Assembly (NCBI GenBank): GCA_946621745.1
Contig: CAMOOV010000003.1
Coordinates: 1-39,294, forward strand
Reading direction: 5' to 3'
Length of the DNA stretch: 39,294 bases
Source of the DNA: an uncultured Ruminococcus sp.
GTDB taxonomy: Bacteria; Bacillota; Clostridia; Oscillospirales; Ruminococcaceae
Shown: positions 30,370-39,294 of the stretch, piece by piece
Numbering within the stretch: position 1 is the stretch's first letter
How the letters are laid out: every line of letters begins with the position of its first letter
Made by a program: the position numbers and the translations under genes
The notes under the pieces: generated by a model
What the model was told of the DNA's origin: nothing
What the model saw: the letters and a program-made list of their open reading frames with translations, nothing else
Databases searched by the model: none

Positions 30370-32049
30370 ATGAATGCCGCTGACAAGTATACAAGACAGT
30401 TTTTTCCGGCACCGAAGGCATCGACAGACTGGATGCAGAAAACCTATATCGACCGTGCGCCGCAGTGGTGCAGTGTCGATCTCCGGGACGGCAATCAGGC
30501 GCTCGTGATCCCGATGAGTCTCGGCGAGAAACTCGAATTCTTTGCGGAGCTTGTGCGCATCGGATTCAAGGAGATAGAGATCGGCTTTCCGGCTGCATCC
30601 GAGACAGAATACGATTTCTGCCGCACGCTGATTGAGCAGAATCTCATTCCGGATGATGTGACGATTCAGGTGCTGACGCAGTCGCGGGAGCATATCATCG
30701 AAAAGACATTTGAAGCGCTGAAGGGCTGCAAGCGTGCGATCGTACATCTTTACAATTCGACCTCTGTGGCGCAGCGCGAGCAGGTCTTCCGCATGAGCCG
30801 CGAGGAGATTATCGGGATTGCGGTCAGCGGCGCGAAGCTCTGCAAGGAATACCGCGAAAAATATGAGGGCGAATTCCGGTTTGAGTATTCGCCGGAGAGC
30901 TTTACCGGTACCGAACCGGAGTTTGCACTGAAGGTCTGCAATGCGGTGCTGGATGTCTGGCAGCCGACTGCGGACGATAAGGTCATCATCAATCTGCCGG
31001 TCACGGTGCAGCTTTCGATGCCGCATGTCTATGCAAACCAGATCGCATATATGAGCGAGAATCTCCGCTGTCGGGAGAATGTGATCCTGTCGCTGCATCC
31101 GCACAATGACCGCGGCTGTGCCGTCGCTGATACCGAAATGGGACTGCTTGCAGGCGCGGAGCGCGTCGAGGGCACGCTGTTCGGCAACGGCGAGCGCACC
31201 GGCAATGTCGATATCATCACGCTTGCGCTGAATATGTATTCGCAGGGCATTGATCCGAAGCTCGATTTTTCGGATATCCCGACGCTGACGGAAATGTATA
31301 CCCGCCTGACGCATATGGATGTATATGAAAGGCAGCCGTATTCCGGAAAGCTCGTGTTTGCTGCGTTTTCCGGCTCTCATCAGGATGCGATTGCCAAGGG
31401 CATGAAGTATCGGGAGGAAAAGGGCGGCGGCATCTGGAATGTGCCGTATCTGCCGATTGATCCGGGCGATCTCGGCCGCGAATACGAATCCGATGTCATC
31501 CGCATCAACAGCCAGTCCGGCAAGGGCGGCATCGGCTATATCCTCGAAACGCGCTTCGGATTCAATCTGCCGAAGAAGATGCGCGAGCGCGTCGGCTATC
31601 TCATCAAGGGCATCTCCGACCACAAGCACAAGGAAATGCTGCCCGACGAGATTTACGATATTTTCAAGACACATTATGTCAACATCACCGCGCCGCTGAA
31701 TATCACAGCCGCACACTTTGTCCAGCACAGCGGCATTGAGGCCACGATCGACATTGAATATCACGGCGCGGTCGCCTCGGCTACAAACAACGGCAACGGC
31801 CGTCTGGATGCAGTCAGCAACGCGGTGCGGTCGTATACCGGCCTTGACTTCACGATCCACACCTATACAGAGCACGCGCTTGAGGTCGGCTCGTCCTCGC
31901 AGGCTGTCTCTTATGTGGAGATCATGTGCGGCGACGGCAGCAGCTTCTGGGGTGTCGGCATCGATAACGATATCATCACATCGTCGATCAAGGCATTCAT
32001 CAGCGCCGTCAACAATATGCTGATCGACAAAAACAGCGGAGAATCGTAA
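30370..32049 (+). CDS. leuA: 2-isopropylmalate synthase, long form
   Basis: The protein has 559 residues and matches the long LeuA type found in actinobacteria and some Clostridia. It condenses acetyl-CoA with 2-oxoisovalerate, the first step specific to leucine. [20 protein letters not shown] (about 38-57) is the substrate and metal site. HPHNDRG supplies metal-binding His, and [12 protein letters not shown] follows. About residue 430 onward is the C-terminal regulatory domain that binds leucine in this family ([19 protein letters not shown]). AAAGGAG is 8 nt before ATG 30370. It is first in leuACDB; leuC starts 32 nt downstream. Confidence 0.95.
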   Translation: MNAADKYTRQFFPAPKASTDWMQKTYIDRAPQWCSVDLRDGNQALVIPMSLGEKLEFFAELVRIGFKEIEIGFPAASETEYDFCRTLIEQNLIPDDVTIQVLTQSREHIIEKTFEALKGCKRAIVHLYNSTSVAQREQVFRMSREEIIGIAVSGAKLCKEYREKYEGEFRFEYSPESFTGTEPEFALKVCNAVLDVWQPTADDKVIINLPVTVQLSMPHVYANQIAYMSENLRCRENVILSLHPHNDRGCAVADTEMGLLAGAERVEGTLFGNGERTGNVDIITLALNMYSQGIDPKLDFSDIPTLTEMYTRLTHMDVYERQPYSGKLVFAAFSGSHQDAIAKGMKYREEKGGGIWNVPYLPIDPGDLGREYESDVIRINSQSGKGGIGYILETRFGFNLPKKMRERVGYLIKGISDHKHKEMLPDEIYDIFKTHYVNITAPLNITAAHFVQHSGIEATIDIEYHGAVASATNNGNGRLDAVSNAVRSYTGLDFTIHTYTEHALEVGSSSQAVSYVEIMCGDGSSFWGVGIDNDIITSSIKAFISAVNNMLIDKNSGES

Positions 32050-32081
32050 TTTTTCTGATTGAATCAGAAAGGAGAAACTAT

Positions 32082-33350
32082 ATGGGCATGACGATGACGC
32101 AGAAGATCCTCGCTTCTCACGCCGGACTGGATACTGTCAGCGCCGGTCAGCTGATCCTTGCCGGTCTGGATCTCGTTCTCGGCAACGATATCACCTCGCC
32201 GGTCGCGATCAAGGCATTCGCTGCCGCCGGTCAGCAGAAGGTATTCGACCGTGATAAGGTCACAATGGTCATGGATCATTTTGTGCCGAACAAGGATATC
32301 AAGGCCGCGGAGCAATGCAAAATGTGCCGTGACTTCTGCCATGCGCAGCAGATCACGCATTTCTATGATGTCGGCAAAATGGGCATCGAGCACGCGCTTT
32401 TGCCGGAGCAGGGACTTGTCACCGCGGGTGATCTCGTGATCGGTGCGGATTCGCATACCTGCACCTACGGTGCGCTCGGTGCATTCTCGACCGGCGTCGG
32501 CTCGACGGATATGGCATTCGGCATGGCATCGGGCAAGGCGTGGTTCAAGGTGCCCTCCGCGATCAGGGTTGTACTGAAGGGCAGTCTGCCGCAGTGGGTG
32601 TCCGGCAAGGATCTGATCCTGCATCTGATCGGCATGATCGGTGTGGACGGCGCACTGTACCGCTCGCTCGAATTCACCGGCGAGGGCGCAGCATCGCTTT
32701 CGGTCAGCGACCGTCTCTGCATCTGCAATATGGCAATCGAAGCGGGCGCAAAAAACGGCATTTTTGAAGCGGACGAGCTGACACTGCAATATCTCAGAGA
32801 ACACGGTGCCGCCGCGCCGCGTATTTACCGTGCCGATGACGATGCGGAATATGAGCAAACGATTGAGATCGACCTTTCGCAGATCGAGCCGACAGTTGCA
32901 TTCCCGCATCTGCCGGAGAATGTCCGGCGATTCGGTGAGATCGGAGATGTCACGATAGATCAGGTTGTGATCGGCTCCTGCACGAACGGCAGACTGGAGG
33001 ATCTTCGCATTGCCGCAGAGATCCTGAAAGGACGCAAATGCGCAGAAAATGTGCGCGTTATCATCATCCCGGCAACACAGCAGATCTATCTGGATGCACT
33101 GCGTGAGGGACTGCTGGAGATCTTCATTGAAAGCGGCGCAGTCGTTTCGACACCGACCTGCGGCCCGTGTCTCGGCGGATATATGGGCATTCTCGCAAAG
33201 GGCGAACGCGCCGCCGCGACCACAAACCGCAATTTCGTCGGCAGAATGGGGCATCCGGAATCCGAGGTCTATCTTGTCAGTCCGGCATCAGCCGCGGCGG
33301 CTGCCGTGACCGGAAAGCTCACCGATCCGAGGGAGGTAATGAGAGCATGA
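32082..33350 (+). CDS. leuC: 3-isopropylmalate dehydratase, large subunit
   Basis: The protein has 422 residues, the shorter archaeal/clostridial type. The 4Fe-4S cluster ligands are Cys in GSCTNGRL and two Cys in [20 protein letters not shown] and [15 protein letters not shown] are family motifs. With LeuD it converts 2-isopropylmalate to 3-isopropylmalate. GAAAGGAG lies 7 nt before ATG 32082. Its stop overlaps the leuD start by 4 bp (ATGA). Confidence 0.95.
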   Translation: MGMTMTQKILASHAGLDTVSAGQLILAGLDLVLGNDITSPVAIKAFAAAGQQKVFDRDKVTMVMDHFVPNKDIKAAEQCKMCRDFCHAQQITHFYDVGKMGIEHALLPEQGLVTAGDLVIGADSHTCTYGALGAFSTGVGSTDMAFGMASGKAWFKVPSAIRVVLKGSLPQWVSGKDLILHLIGMIGVDGALYRSLEFTGEGAASLSVSDRLCICNMAIEAGAKNGIFEADELTLQYLREHGAAAPRIYRADDDAEYEQTIEIDLSQIEPTVAFPHLPENVRRFGEIGDVTIDQVVIGSCTNGRLEDLRIAAEILKGRKCAENVRVIIIPATQQIYLDALREGLLEIFIESGAVVSTPTCGPCLGGYMGILAKGERAAATTNRNFVGRMGHPESEVYLVSPASAAAAAVTGKLTDPREVMRA

Positions 33351-33838
33351 AATACACCGGAACCGTGATCCGCTACGGAGACAATGTCGATACCGATGTC
33401 ATCATTCCGGCGCGGTATCTGAATACGAGCGACCGCAGAGAGCTTGCTGCACACTGTATGGAGGATCTCGATCCGACCTTTGCAGGCAGAGTGCAGCAGG
33501 GGAGTATTCTTGTCGCGGGCGAGAATTTCGGCTGCGGTTCATCCCGTGAGCACGCGCCGATTGCGATTCAGGAAAGCGGCGTTTCGCTGGTAATCGCGGC
33601 GAGCTTTGCGCGCATCTTCTACCGCAATGCGGTCAATATCGGACTGGCAATCGTGGAATGTCCGGCGGCTGCTGCTGCGATCACAGAGGGCGATACCGTG
33701 GAAGCCGATCTGGATGCGGGCATCATCCGCGATCTCACGACCGGTGAGAGCTGGCAGACGGCGCCGTTCCCGCCGTTCATTCAGACGATCATTGCGCACG
33801 GCGGACTGATGCAGGCCGCACAGGACGGCGCACTGTAA
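33347..33838 (+). CDS. leuD: 3-isopropylmalate dehydratase, small subunit
   Basis: The protein has 163 residues, full length for this type. [15 protein letters not shown] and the swivel-domain motif [14 protein letters not shown] are diagnostic. It forms the heterodimer with LeuC. The start at 33347 overlaps the leuC stop, which suggests coupled translation and equal amounts. leuB begins 10 nt after its stop. Confidence 0.95.
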   Translation: MKYTGTVIRYGDNVDTDVIIPARYLNTSDRRELAAHCMEDLDPTFAGRVQQGSILVAGENFGCGSSREHAPIAIQESGVSLVIAASFARIFYRNAVNIGLAIVECPAAAAAITEGDTVEADLDAGIIRDLTTGESWQTAPFPPFIQTIIAHGGLMQAAQDGAL

Positions 33839-33848
33839 GGAGGTACAT

Positions 33849-34931
33849 ATGCAGTATCAGATTGCATTGCTGCGGGGCGACGGCATCGGCACGGAGATCG
33901 TCGATGCAGCGGCATCAGTATTGGAGCGCGTCGGCACGCTCTACGGACATACATTTATCTGCACGCCGTATCTGATCGGAGGCTGCGCGATCGACGCAGT
34001 CGGCAAGCCGCTGCCGGAGGAAACGGTTGCGGGATGCCTTGCGAGCGACAGCGTGCTGCTCGGCGCAGTCGGCGGACCGAAATGGGACGGACTTGCGGGA
34101 GATCAGCGGCCGGAAAGCGCATTACTCGGCATTCGCGCCGCACTTGGATTATATACGAATCTGCGGCCGGCGAAGCTGTTCCCGGCGCTGCGCGATGCAT
34201 CGCCGCTGCGGGCGGATCTTGTCAGCGCGGGATTTGATATTCTGATCGTCCGCGAACTGACCGGCGGCATCTATTTCGGCGACCGCGGCTATCGTCAGGG
34301 CAGATTCGGTGAGGAAGCGTTTGACACGGAGGCATACAGTGTCACGGAGATCAAGCGCATCGGCAGAGCAGCCTTTGAAGCAGCCATGAAACGCAGCAAA
34401 CGCCTGACGAGCGTCGATAAGGCAAATGTGCTGGAAACCTCTCGCCTGTGGCGGAAGACCATGCATGATCTCGCGGAATCGTATCCGGAGGTCGCGTATC
34501 AGGATATGTTCGTCGATAATGCGGCGATGCAGCTTGTCCGGAATCCGCAGCAGTTTGATGTGATTGTGACATCGAATATGTTCGGAGATATTCTGTCTGA
34601 TGAAGCGTCTCAGCTCACCGGCTCGATCGGTATGCTTGCTTCTGCATCGCTCGGCGACGGCAAACGCGGAATGTATGAGCCGATCCACGGATCAGCGCCG
34701 GATATCGCGGGACAGAATAAAGCGAATCCGATAGCCGAAATCCTTTCCGCTGCTATGATGCTGCGGTATTCATTCGGACTTGCAGAGGAGGCACAGTGCA
34801 TTGAAAATGCCGTTGACCGCGTGCTCGCGGCCGGGTACCGCACGGCGGATCTGCTCGGCGGACAGAGCGGCAACCCGCTCTCCTGTACGGATATGGCACA
34901 GAAGATCCTTGATGCAATCGTGCGTGAATAA
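33849..34931 (+). CDS. leuB: 3-isopropylmalate dehydrogenase
   Basis: The protein has 360 residues. [16 protein letters not shown] opens the Rossmann-like fold. [18 protein letters not shown] and [12 protein letters not shown] hold catalytic Lys, Asp and substrate contacts. [20 protein letters not shown] is the Mg-binding signature. It oxidises 3-isopropylmalate with NAD. AAGGAGG is 5 nt before ATG 33849. I see no terminator after it: a solitary terminus of the miniature element begins at the base right after the TAA, then the repeats upstream of trkH follow. Confidence 0.95.
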   Translation: MQYQIALLRGDGIGTEIVDAAASVLERVGTLYGHTFICTPYLIGGCAIDAVGKPLPEETVAGCLASDSVLLGAVGGPKWDGLAGDQRPESALLGIRAALGLYTNLRPAKLFPALRDASPLRADLVSAGFDILIVRELTGGIYFGDRGYRQGRFGEEAFDTEAYSVTEIKRIGRAAFEAAMKRSKRLTSVDKANVLETSRLWRKTMHDLAESYPEVAYQDMFVDNAAMQLVRNPQQFDVIVTSNMFGDILSDEASQLTGSIGMLASASLGDGKRGMYEPIHGSAPDIAGQNKANPIAEILSAAMMLRYSFGLAEEAQCIENAVDRVLAAGYRTADLLGGQSGNPLSCTDMAQKILDAIVRE

Positions 34932-34948
34932 AGGCAACACCGCACAAA
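34932..34948 (+). repeat. solitary terminus of the miniature inverted-repeat element
   Basis: AGGCAACACCGCACAAA closely matches the element terminus and touches the leuB stop codon, exactly as copy 1 touches the PP2C stop codon (TAA then AGGCAACACCGCAC in both). No opposite terminus is found before trkH. Confidence 0.55.
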
Positions 34949-35137
34949 CCGGGCAGTGTCCGGCTCCGATATAAAATCAGGGTGCGAAACTGCTCATTTC
35001 ATTTGCCCTTATCCATTGCGCTTTTTTCATAATATGATATAACCGGGCAGTGTCCGGCTCCGATATGAGGTTAGGTTGCGGTATGGTTCATTTTATTTTT
35101 CATATCCATTGCACTTTTGATCGTTTTATGATATAAT
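34948..35137 (+). repeat. promoter-bearing repeat pair upstream of trkH
   Basis: The distal promoter is TTGCGC (35016-35021), 16 bp, TATAAC (35038-35043). The proximal one is TTGCAC (35109-35114), 17 bp, TATAAT (35132-35137), 93 bp later. Palindromes CCGGGCAGTGTCCGG precede each. The proximal promoter should drive the potassium-uptake genes. Confidence 0.75.
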
Positions 35138-35170
35138 AGCAGTACATCACATTTTCAGAAAGGCATCCGC

Positions 35171-36511
35171 ATGAAACTAACAAAACGAAAACCGCGCATT
35201 CAGACGCGCAACACATTCCGCACAATCAGCATCGGCTTTATGCTCCTCATCCTCTGCGGCGCACTGCTGCTGATGCTCCCGATCTCGTCACAGAGCAGGA
35301 CGGTCACACCCTTCCGCGATACGCTGTTTACAGCGATCTCTGCAACCTGCGTGACCGGGCTGATCGTCCGCGATACCGCTACACACTGGTCGCTTTTCGG
35401 TCAGGCCGTGATTCTCACGATGATCCAGATCGGCGGCATGGGCGTCATCACGGTCGGTCTCGCAATCGCAAGGCTCTCCGGCAAAAAAATCGGCCTGTGG
35501 TACCGCGGCATGATGCAGGATTCGATCTCCGCGCCGCAGGTCGGCGGCATCCTACAGCTCACGAAATTCATTCTCCGAGGCTCTGCGATTATTGAGCTGT
35601 CCGGTGCCGTGCTGCTGAGTCCGGTATTCATCCGGGATTTCGGTCTGCCGCGCGGCCTTTGGTATTCACTGTTTCACTCGGTTTCGGCGTTCTGCAATGC
35701 GGGCTTTGACCTCATGGGCGTGCGCGAACCGTTCTCATCACTGACAACCTACGGCAGTCACGCCTATTTTAATGTTATCATCATGCTGCTCATCGTAATC
35801 GGCGGCATCGGCTTCCTCACATGGAACGATGTGCTGCGTTACCGGCACCGTCTCCGTAAATACAGTATGCAGAGCAAGGTCATCCTCGTGACGACCGGCA
35901 TTCTGATCTTCGTACCGGCGCTGTTCTTTTTCTTCACGGAATACAGCGGGGAGCCGGTCAAGGAACGCATCCTGCATTCGCTGTTCCAGTCGGTGACAGC
36001 GCGAACCGCAGGCTTCAATTCCGCAGATCTTTCGCAGATGAACGAAACCGGCTCTTTCACCATGACGATCCTCATGCTGATCGGCGGCTGCTCCGGCTCC
36101 ACGGCAGGCGGCATGAAGACCGCGACGGTCGCGGTGCTGTTCCTTGCAGCGCTGAGCGTCTACCGCCGCAAGGATGATGTGCAGTGCTTCGGGCGGCGCA
36201 TCTCTGAGGACACGGTTCGGAGCGCGAGCGCGATTCTGTTTATGTATATTGTGCTGTTCATGGCGACCGGCATCGCAATCAGCCGGATCGAACAGCTCCC
36301 GCTTGTGACCTGTCTCTTTGAAACGGGTTCGGCGCTCGGTACGGCCGGCCTGACACTCGGCATCACAACAGGGCTTTCGCTCCCCTCACATATCATGCTG
36401 ATGATCCTGATGTTCATGGGCAGAGTCGGCGGCCTGACACTCATCTATGCCGCACTGCCGAACCGTCAGAATGATGCAAGACTCCCGCAGGAAAAAATTA
36501 CAGTCGGATAA
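35171..36511 (+). CDS. potassium uptake membrane subunit, TrkH/KtrB family
   Basis: The protein has 446 residues, the length of KtrB. It has four membrane-pore-membrane repeats, each with a filter loop around a conserved Gly: SATCVTGL, AFCNAGFD, ARTAGFNS and SALGTAGLTLG. It imports K+ with Na+ or H+ coupling, gated by the RCK protein encoded 12 nt downstream. GAAAGG lies 8 nt before ATG 35171. The basic N-terminus (KLTKRKPRIQTRN) is cytoplasmic. Confidence 0.93.
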   Translation: MKLTKRKPRIQTRNTFRTISIGFMLLILCGALLLMLPISSQSRTVTPFRDTLFTAISATCVTGLIVRDTATHWSLFGQAVILTMIQIGGMGVITVGLAIARLSGKKIGLWYRGMMQDSISAPQVGGILQLTKFILRGSAIIELSGAVLLSPVFIRDFGLPRGLWYSLFHSVSAFCNAGFDLMGVREPFSSLTTYGSHAYFNVIIMLLIVIGGIGFLTWNDVLRYRHRLRKYSMQSKVILVTTGILIFVPALFFFFTEYSGEPVKERILHSLFQSVTARTAGFNSADLSQMNETGSFTMTILMLIGGCSGSTAGGMKTATVAVLFLAALSVYRRKDDVQCFGRRISEDTVRSASAILFMYIVLFMATGIAISRIEQLPLVTCLFETGSALGTAGLTLGITTGLSLPSHIMLMILMFMGRVGGLTLIYAALPNRQNDARLPQEKITVG

Positions 36512-36523
36512 GGAGATTCAATT

Positions 36524-37168
36524 ATGAGATCAGCTTTAATTATCGGTGTCGGACAGTTCGGCAGTCACATTGCAAAGCGCATGAGCAAGCTGCACTGTGA
36601 GGTCATGGCTGTCGATATCAACGAGGACCGCATCAACGCGATCCTGCCGTATGTCACGAATGCGCAGATCGGTGACAGCACGAATACCGCATTCATGGAA
36701 TCGCTCGGCATCCCGGATTTTGATGTCTGCATCGTCACGATCAGCGGCAATTTCCAGAATTCTCTGGAGACGACTGCACTGCTCAAGGAGCTGGGTGCAA
36801 AGAATGTGATTTCCCGTGCACAGAATGATGTGCAGCAGAAATTCCTGCTCCGGAACGGTGCGGATGAGACCGTCTATCCGGAAAAGCTGACCGCGCTCCG
36901 TCTCGCGACCAAAGCCGCCTCAGACAGTATTCTCGACTATATCCAGATGGACAAAAGCCTCTCGATCTATGAGATGCGCGTCCCGCGGGAATGGGAGGGT
37001 AAAAATCTGATCGAGCTGGATATCCGCAAGAAATATCAGCTCAATATCATTGCGCTCCGCACCGGCAAGGAGCTAACGCTCCCGACGCCGAATACTGAGC
37101 TGCACGAGGGCGATGATGTGCTGGTCATCGGCAGTCTGCGCGATATCCAGAAATGCTTTAAGCTGTAA
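36524..37168 (+). CDS. potassium uptake regulatory subunit, TrkA/KtrA family (RCK)
   Basis: The protein has 214 residues. The Rossmann motif GVGQFGSHIAKRM (7-19) and the acidic end of strand 2 (MAVDINEDR) bind nucleotide in RCK-N. A TrkA-C (RCK-C) domain covers about 130-214 (YEMRVPREWEGKNLIELDIR; then EGDDVLVIGSL). It forms the ring below the TrkH/KtrB subunit and opens or closes it by nucleotide binding. AAGGAG precedes ATG 36524. It forms one operon with the membrane subunit. Confidence 0.93.
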   Translation: MRSALIIGVGQFGSHIAKRMSKLHCEVMAVDINEDRINAILPYVTNAQIGDSTNTAFMESLGIPDFDVCIVTISGNFQNSLETTALLKELGAKNVISRAQNDVQQKFLLRNGADETVYPEKLTALRLATKAASDSILDYIQMDKSLSIYEMRVPREWEGKNLIELDIRKKYQLNIIALRTGKELTLPTPNTELHEGDDVLVIGSLRDIQKCFKL

Positions 37169-37283
37169 ATATATCTGATTGAAATGCTGCCGTGTAACCG
37201 GCACGCATCCTGTCATAAAATCACCGCTGCCCGCGGCCTCTGCCTGCTGACTGCTCCTCACTGAGGAATGCGTCTGCACAGAA

Positions 37284-37304
37284 GCCGCGAACAGCGGCGT
37301 ATTT
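37284..37304 (+). terminator. weak terminator after the potassium-uptake genes
   Basis: GCCGC (37284-37288) and GCGGC (37294-37298) with a 5 nt loop, then GTATTTTTG. Otherwise 37169-37364 holds no gene that I can see. Confidence 0.5.
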
Positions 37305-37364
37305 TTGTTTTGCAGAATTCATCCGCGCTTACGGTTCCGGCGGATCATGCCTGCGGGCAGCCCG

Positions 37365-38015
37365 TCAGCCGACTGTCGAGTGACTGTAGATGTAGAACTT
37401 TTCCTGACTCGGCATCCATGCCTTTTCCTTCGGCGGGAACTGCCGGTCAAATGCCTCGACCTTCTCCGGCAGCAGCAATTCACAGACATCGCTTTCACGG
37501 TAGACATAATGTCTGCCGTCCAGCGCGCCTTCGCGCAGCTCTCTCACAAACAGCGCGGTCGGAAATGCACCGCCCTCAATCGTGACATGATAGCGCTTGC
37601 AGCTTTTGAAGCCGCTGCTGACATAATTCTCCGGATTGCCGAAGATCACGACGGCAGGATAGCCCAGCGCTGCCGCAGCCTCAAAAGAGTGCGCCATGAT
37701 ACGCTTGCCGAGCCCCCTGCGCTGATAATCGGGATGCACGGAGATCGGCCCGAAGGAGAGCGTCTCCATGCGGTTGCCGGCATCGTCCTCCAGCCACGAG
37801 CGCATATACATGATGCTCGCAGCGATCGCTCCGCCGCATTCCGCGACAAAGGTCAGCTCAGGGATAAAGTCTTTGTGCGTGCGCATGATATGCGCAAGAT
37901 AATGCTCACTGCATCCCGGACAATAGACATTCCAGAATGCCTCGCGTGTCAGCATTTCCACAGCCGCATAGTCCTTCGGCTGTTCCTGACGGATGATAAT
38001 AGTTTCCTTCTGCAT
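37365..38015 (-). CDS. GNAT-family N-acetyltransferase
   Basis: The protein has 216 residues. The acetyl-CoA pyrophosphate loop HPDYQRRGLGKRIMAHS is at about 93-109, preceded by the strand LSFGPISV and followed by YPAVVIFGNPENYVSSGF, a common GNAT pattern. The N-terminal part has Cys-containing YCPGCSEHYLAHIM. The substrate is unknown. AGGAGG lies 8 nt before ATG 38015. The leader is about 160 nt long and includes an inverted repeat at the transcription start. Confidence 0.9.
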   Translation of the reverse strand: MQKETIIIRQEQPKDYAAVEMLTREAFWNVYCPGCSEHYLAHIMRTHKDFIPELTFVAECGGAIAASIMYMRSWLEDDAGNRMETLSFGPISVHPDYQRRGLGKRIMAHSFEAAAALGYPAVVIFGNPENYVSSGFKSCKRYHVTIEGGAFPTALFVRELREGALDGRHYVYRESDVCELLLPEKVEAFDRQFPPKEKAWMPSQEKFYIYSHSTVG

Positions 38016-38156
38016 GATGGATTCCTCCTGATATTGTTCTGTTCGGCAATACGGGAGGTTTGTGTATTGAGATTGTATTCGCAAACCGTCCCGTTTACGC
38101 TGCAATCTCAGGTCTGCTGTAGAATTTCAAACAACTGACTCCTTTATAAAAAATAT

Positions 38157-38180
38157 AATTTGCTGACTGCTCAGCAAATT
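38157..38180. promoter_or_regulatory. candidate operator of the acetyltransferase gene
   Basis: AATTTGCTGA (38157-38166) and TCAGCAAATT (38171-38180) are perfect 10 bp inverted arms with a 4 bp centre, placed directly at the transcription start. A MarR- or TetR-type repressor site is plausible. No such regulator gene is in view. Confidence 0.6.
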
Positions 38181-38181
38181 C

Positions 38182-38210
38182 AGTATAGCACAGTTTCCTG
38201 CGAATGTCAA
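38182..38210 (-). promoter_or_regulatory. promoter of the acetyltransferase gene
   Basis: On the minus strand, TTGACA (38205-38210), 17 bp and TATACT (38182-38187). Confidence 0.75.
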
Positions 38211-38260
38211 GTCCTGATACGGCATTGCGCAACTTTCACGCGATTATCATAGTCAAACTC

Positions 38261-38289
38261 TTGACTTTTTTCACGATTTCCGGTATAAT
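38261..38289 (+). promoter_or_regulatory. promoter of pckG
   Basis: TTGACT (38261-38266), 17 bp and TATAAT (38284-38289), 51 nt before the start codon. Confidence 0.75.
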
Positions 38290-38340
38290 ATAGACGGAGA
38301 AAATTGTTTTTTCCGAAATTGTAACTAGGAGGTCTGCACT

Positions 38341-39294
38341 ATGTCTCTGACAAAAAACCCGAATGTCAACAAGTGGGTCGAGGAAATGATCGCACTCTGC
38401 AAGCCGGACAAGGTCGTCTGGATCGACGGCTCCAAGGCACAGCTCGATGAGCTGACCGCAGAGGTCACTGCTCTGCCGGACGGTCACCCCGACAAGCTTT
38501 ATCCGCTCAATGAGGAAAAATATCCGGGCTGCCTTTATCACCGCACCCGTCCGAACGATGTTGCCCGCGTCGAGGACAGAACATTCATCTGCTCCCGCAA
38601 GCAGGAGGATGCCGGTCCGACCAACAACTGGATGGATCCGAAGGAAATGTATGCAAAGCTCACCCCGCTCTATGACGGCGTCATGAAGGGCAGAACCATG
38701 TATGTCATTCCGTACAGCATGGGTCCGATCGGTTCTCCGCTTGCAAAGGTCGGCGTTGAGGTCACGGATTCGGTCTATGTCGTTCTGAATATGAATATCA
38801 TGACCCGTATGGGCACGAAGGCATTCGAGAATCTCGGCGATACCTCGAATGATTTCGTCCGCGGTCTGCATTCCAAGGCAGATGTTGATCCGGAAAACCG
38901 CTACATCGTGCAGTTCCCGGAGGACAACACGATCTGGTCGATCAATTCCGCATACGGCGGCAATGTTCTGCTCGGCAAGAAGTGCTTCGCGCTGCGCATC
39001 GCTTCCTATCAGGCTAAGAACGAGGGCTGGATGGCTGAGCATATGCTGATTCTCGGCGTTCAGAAGCCGGACGGCGATACCAAGTACATCTGTGCAGCAT
39101 TCCCGTCTGCCTGCGGCAAGACGAACCTCGCAATGCTGATCCCGCCGGAAGGCTACCGCAAGGCCGGCTATAAGGTCTTCACCGTCGGTGATGACATCGC
39201 ATGGCTGAAGCCCGGTCCGGACGGCAGACTCTATGCGATCAATCCGGAATACGGTTTCTTCGGCGTTGCGCCCGGCACGAACGAAAAGTCCAAC
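38341..39294 (+). CDS. pckG: phosphoenolpyruvate carboxykinase (GTP type), 3'-truncated by the window
   Basis: The first 318 codons are present and open to the window edge. GTP-type PEPCK signatures are visible: [20 protein letters not shown], the substrate loop ending in RGLHS, and the P-loop [13 protein letters not shown] with its hyperreactive Cys. After this comes [20 protein letters not shown]. The enzyme interconverts oxaloacetate and PEP; in fibre-degrading anaerobes it usually runs toward oxaloacetate and fixes CO2 on the way to succinate (established for the group, inferred here). AGGAGG is 9 nt before ATG 38341. Nothing in the visible part looks damaged. Confidence 0.96.
   Translation, partial: MSLTKNPNVNKWVEEMIALCKPDKVVWIDGSKAQLDELTAEVTALPDGHPDKLYPLNEEKYPGCLYHRTRPNDVARVEDRTFICSRKQEDAGPTNNWMDPKEMYAKLTPLYDGVMKGRTMYVIPYSMGPIGSPLAKVGVEVTDSVYVVLNMNIMTRMGTKAFENLGDTSNDFVRGLHSKADVDPENRYIVQFPEDNTIWSINSAYGGNVLLGKKCFALRIASYQAKNEGWMAEHMLILGVQKPDGDTKYICAAFPSACGKTNLAMLIPPEGYRKAGYKVFTVGDDIAWLKPGPDGRLYAINPEYGFFGVAPGTNEKSN

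Noticed and set aside
30334-31875. Open frame of 513 codons opposite leuA, and similar frames opposite leuC, GH5 and the regulator
   Set aside because: Shadow frames caused by the GC-biased third position of real genes on the other strand.
38016-38105. Extra N-terminal codons for the acetyltransferase
   Set aside because: A strong AGGAGG lies inside this stretch, 8 nt before ATG 38015, and the added residues show no fold.

Overview
This window looks like chromosomal DNA from a cellulolytic, Gram-positive, anaerobic gut Clostridia species of the Ruminococcus type. The base composition is moderate to high GC. Two secreted glycoside hydrolases (GH5 and GH9) each end in a type I dockerin module, the tag for cellulosome assembly, and a domain-permuted GH3 is also present. 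Promoters follow a strict TTGACA/17 bp/TATAAT-like pattern and ribosome binding sites are strong AGGAGG types. Species cannot be fixed from the sequence alone.

Layout. 1-3483: one promoter and a three-gene operon coding for a J-domain protein fused to a degenerate kinase-like domain, a von Willebrand A (MIDAS) protein, and a divergent adenylosuccinate synthetase. I know of no characterised system with this composition, and it is the best candidate for an undescribed system here. 3483-8307 (minus): PAP2 phosphatase, GH5-dockerin, and a large AraC-type regulator with a periplasmic-binding-protein-like sensor. 8308-8874: a frameshifted remnant of the PAP2 gene plus a miniature inverted-repeat element. 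8875-11108 (minus): an STAS protein and a membrane PP2C phosphatase fused to an anti-sigma-type ATPase (partner-switching module). 11222-11433: second copy of the mobile element. 11708-14227: GH9-dockerin. 14458-17685 (minus): carboxynorspermidine decarboxylase, then a FeoA-FeoB fusion whose ribosome binding site lies in the terminator hairpin of the gene before it. 17961-20749: a structured leader RNA, then an unusual TIM-barrel/acyl-CoA ligase fusion. 20838-26904: amidase, YegP-like protein, small helical protein, lipoprotein, DSP-like phosphatase, flippase, tRNA-Pro, flavodoxin and a small hypothetical. 27003-29771 (minus): permuted GH3. 30370-34931: leuACDB leucine operon. 35171-37168: KtrB/KtrA-type potassium uptake. 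37365-38015 (minus): acetyltransferase. 38341-end: GTP-type PEP carboxykinase, running off the window.

Two structural themes run through the intergenic DNA. First, a dispersed repeat of about 92-96 bp carries a complete promoter (TTGCAC, 17 bp, TATAAT) and a GC-rich palindrome. It occurs as tandem pairs upstream of the amidase, GH3, leuA and trkH genes, and in each pair only the gene-proximal copy has a perfect -10 box. Second, a 174-212 bp miniature element with 18-19 bp terminal inverted repeats occurs twice, and solitary ends of it sit next to the PAP2 promoter, next to the PAP2 remnant and directly after leuB.

The metabolic genes fit a plant-fibre degrader: secreted cellulases and a probably cytoplasmic GH3 beta-glucosidase, amino-acid synthesis, iron and potassium uptake, and PEP carboxykinase for CO2 fixation toward succinate. 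The substrate and pathway links are inferred from family membership, not shown by the sequence.
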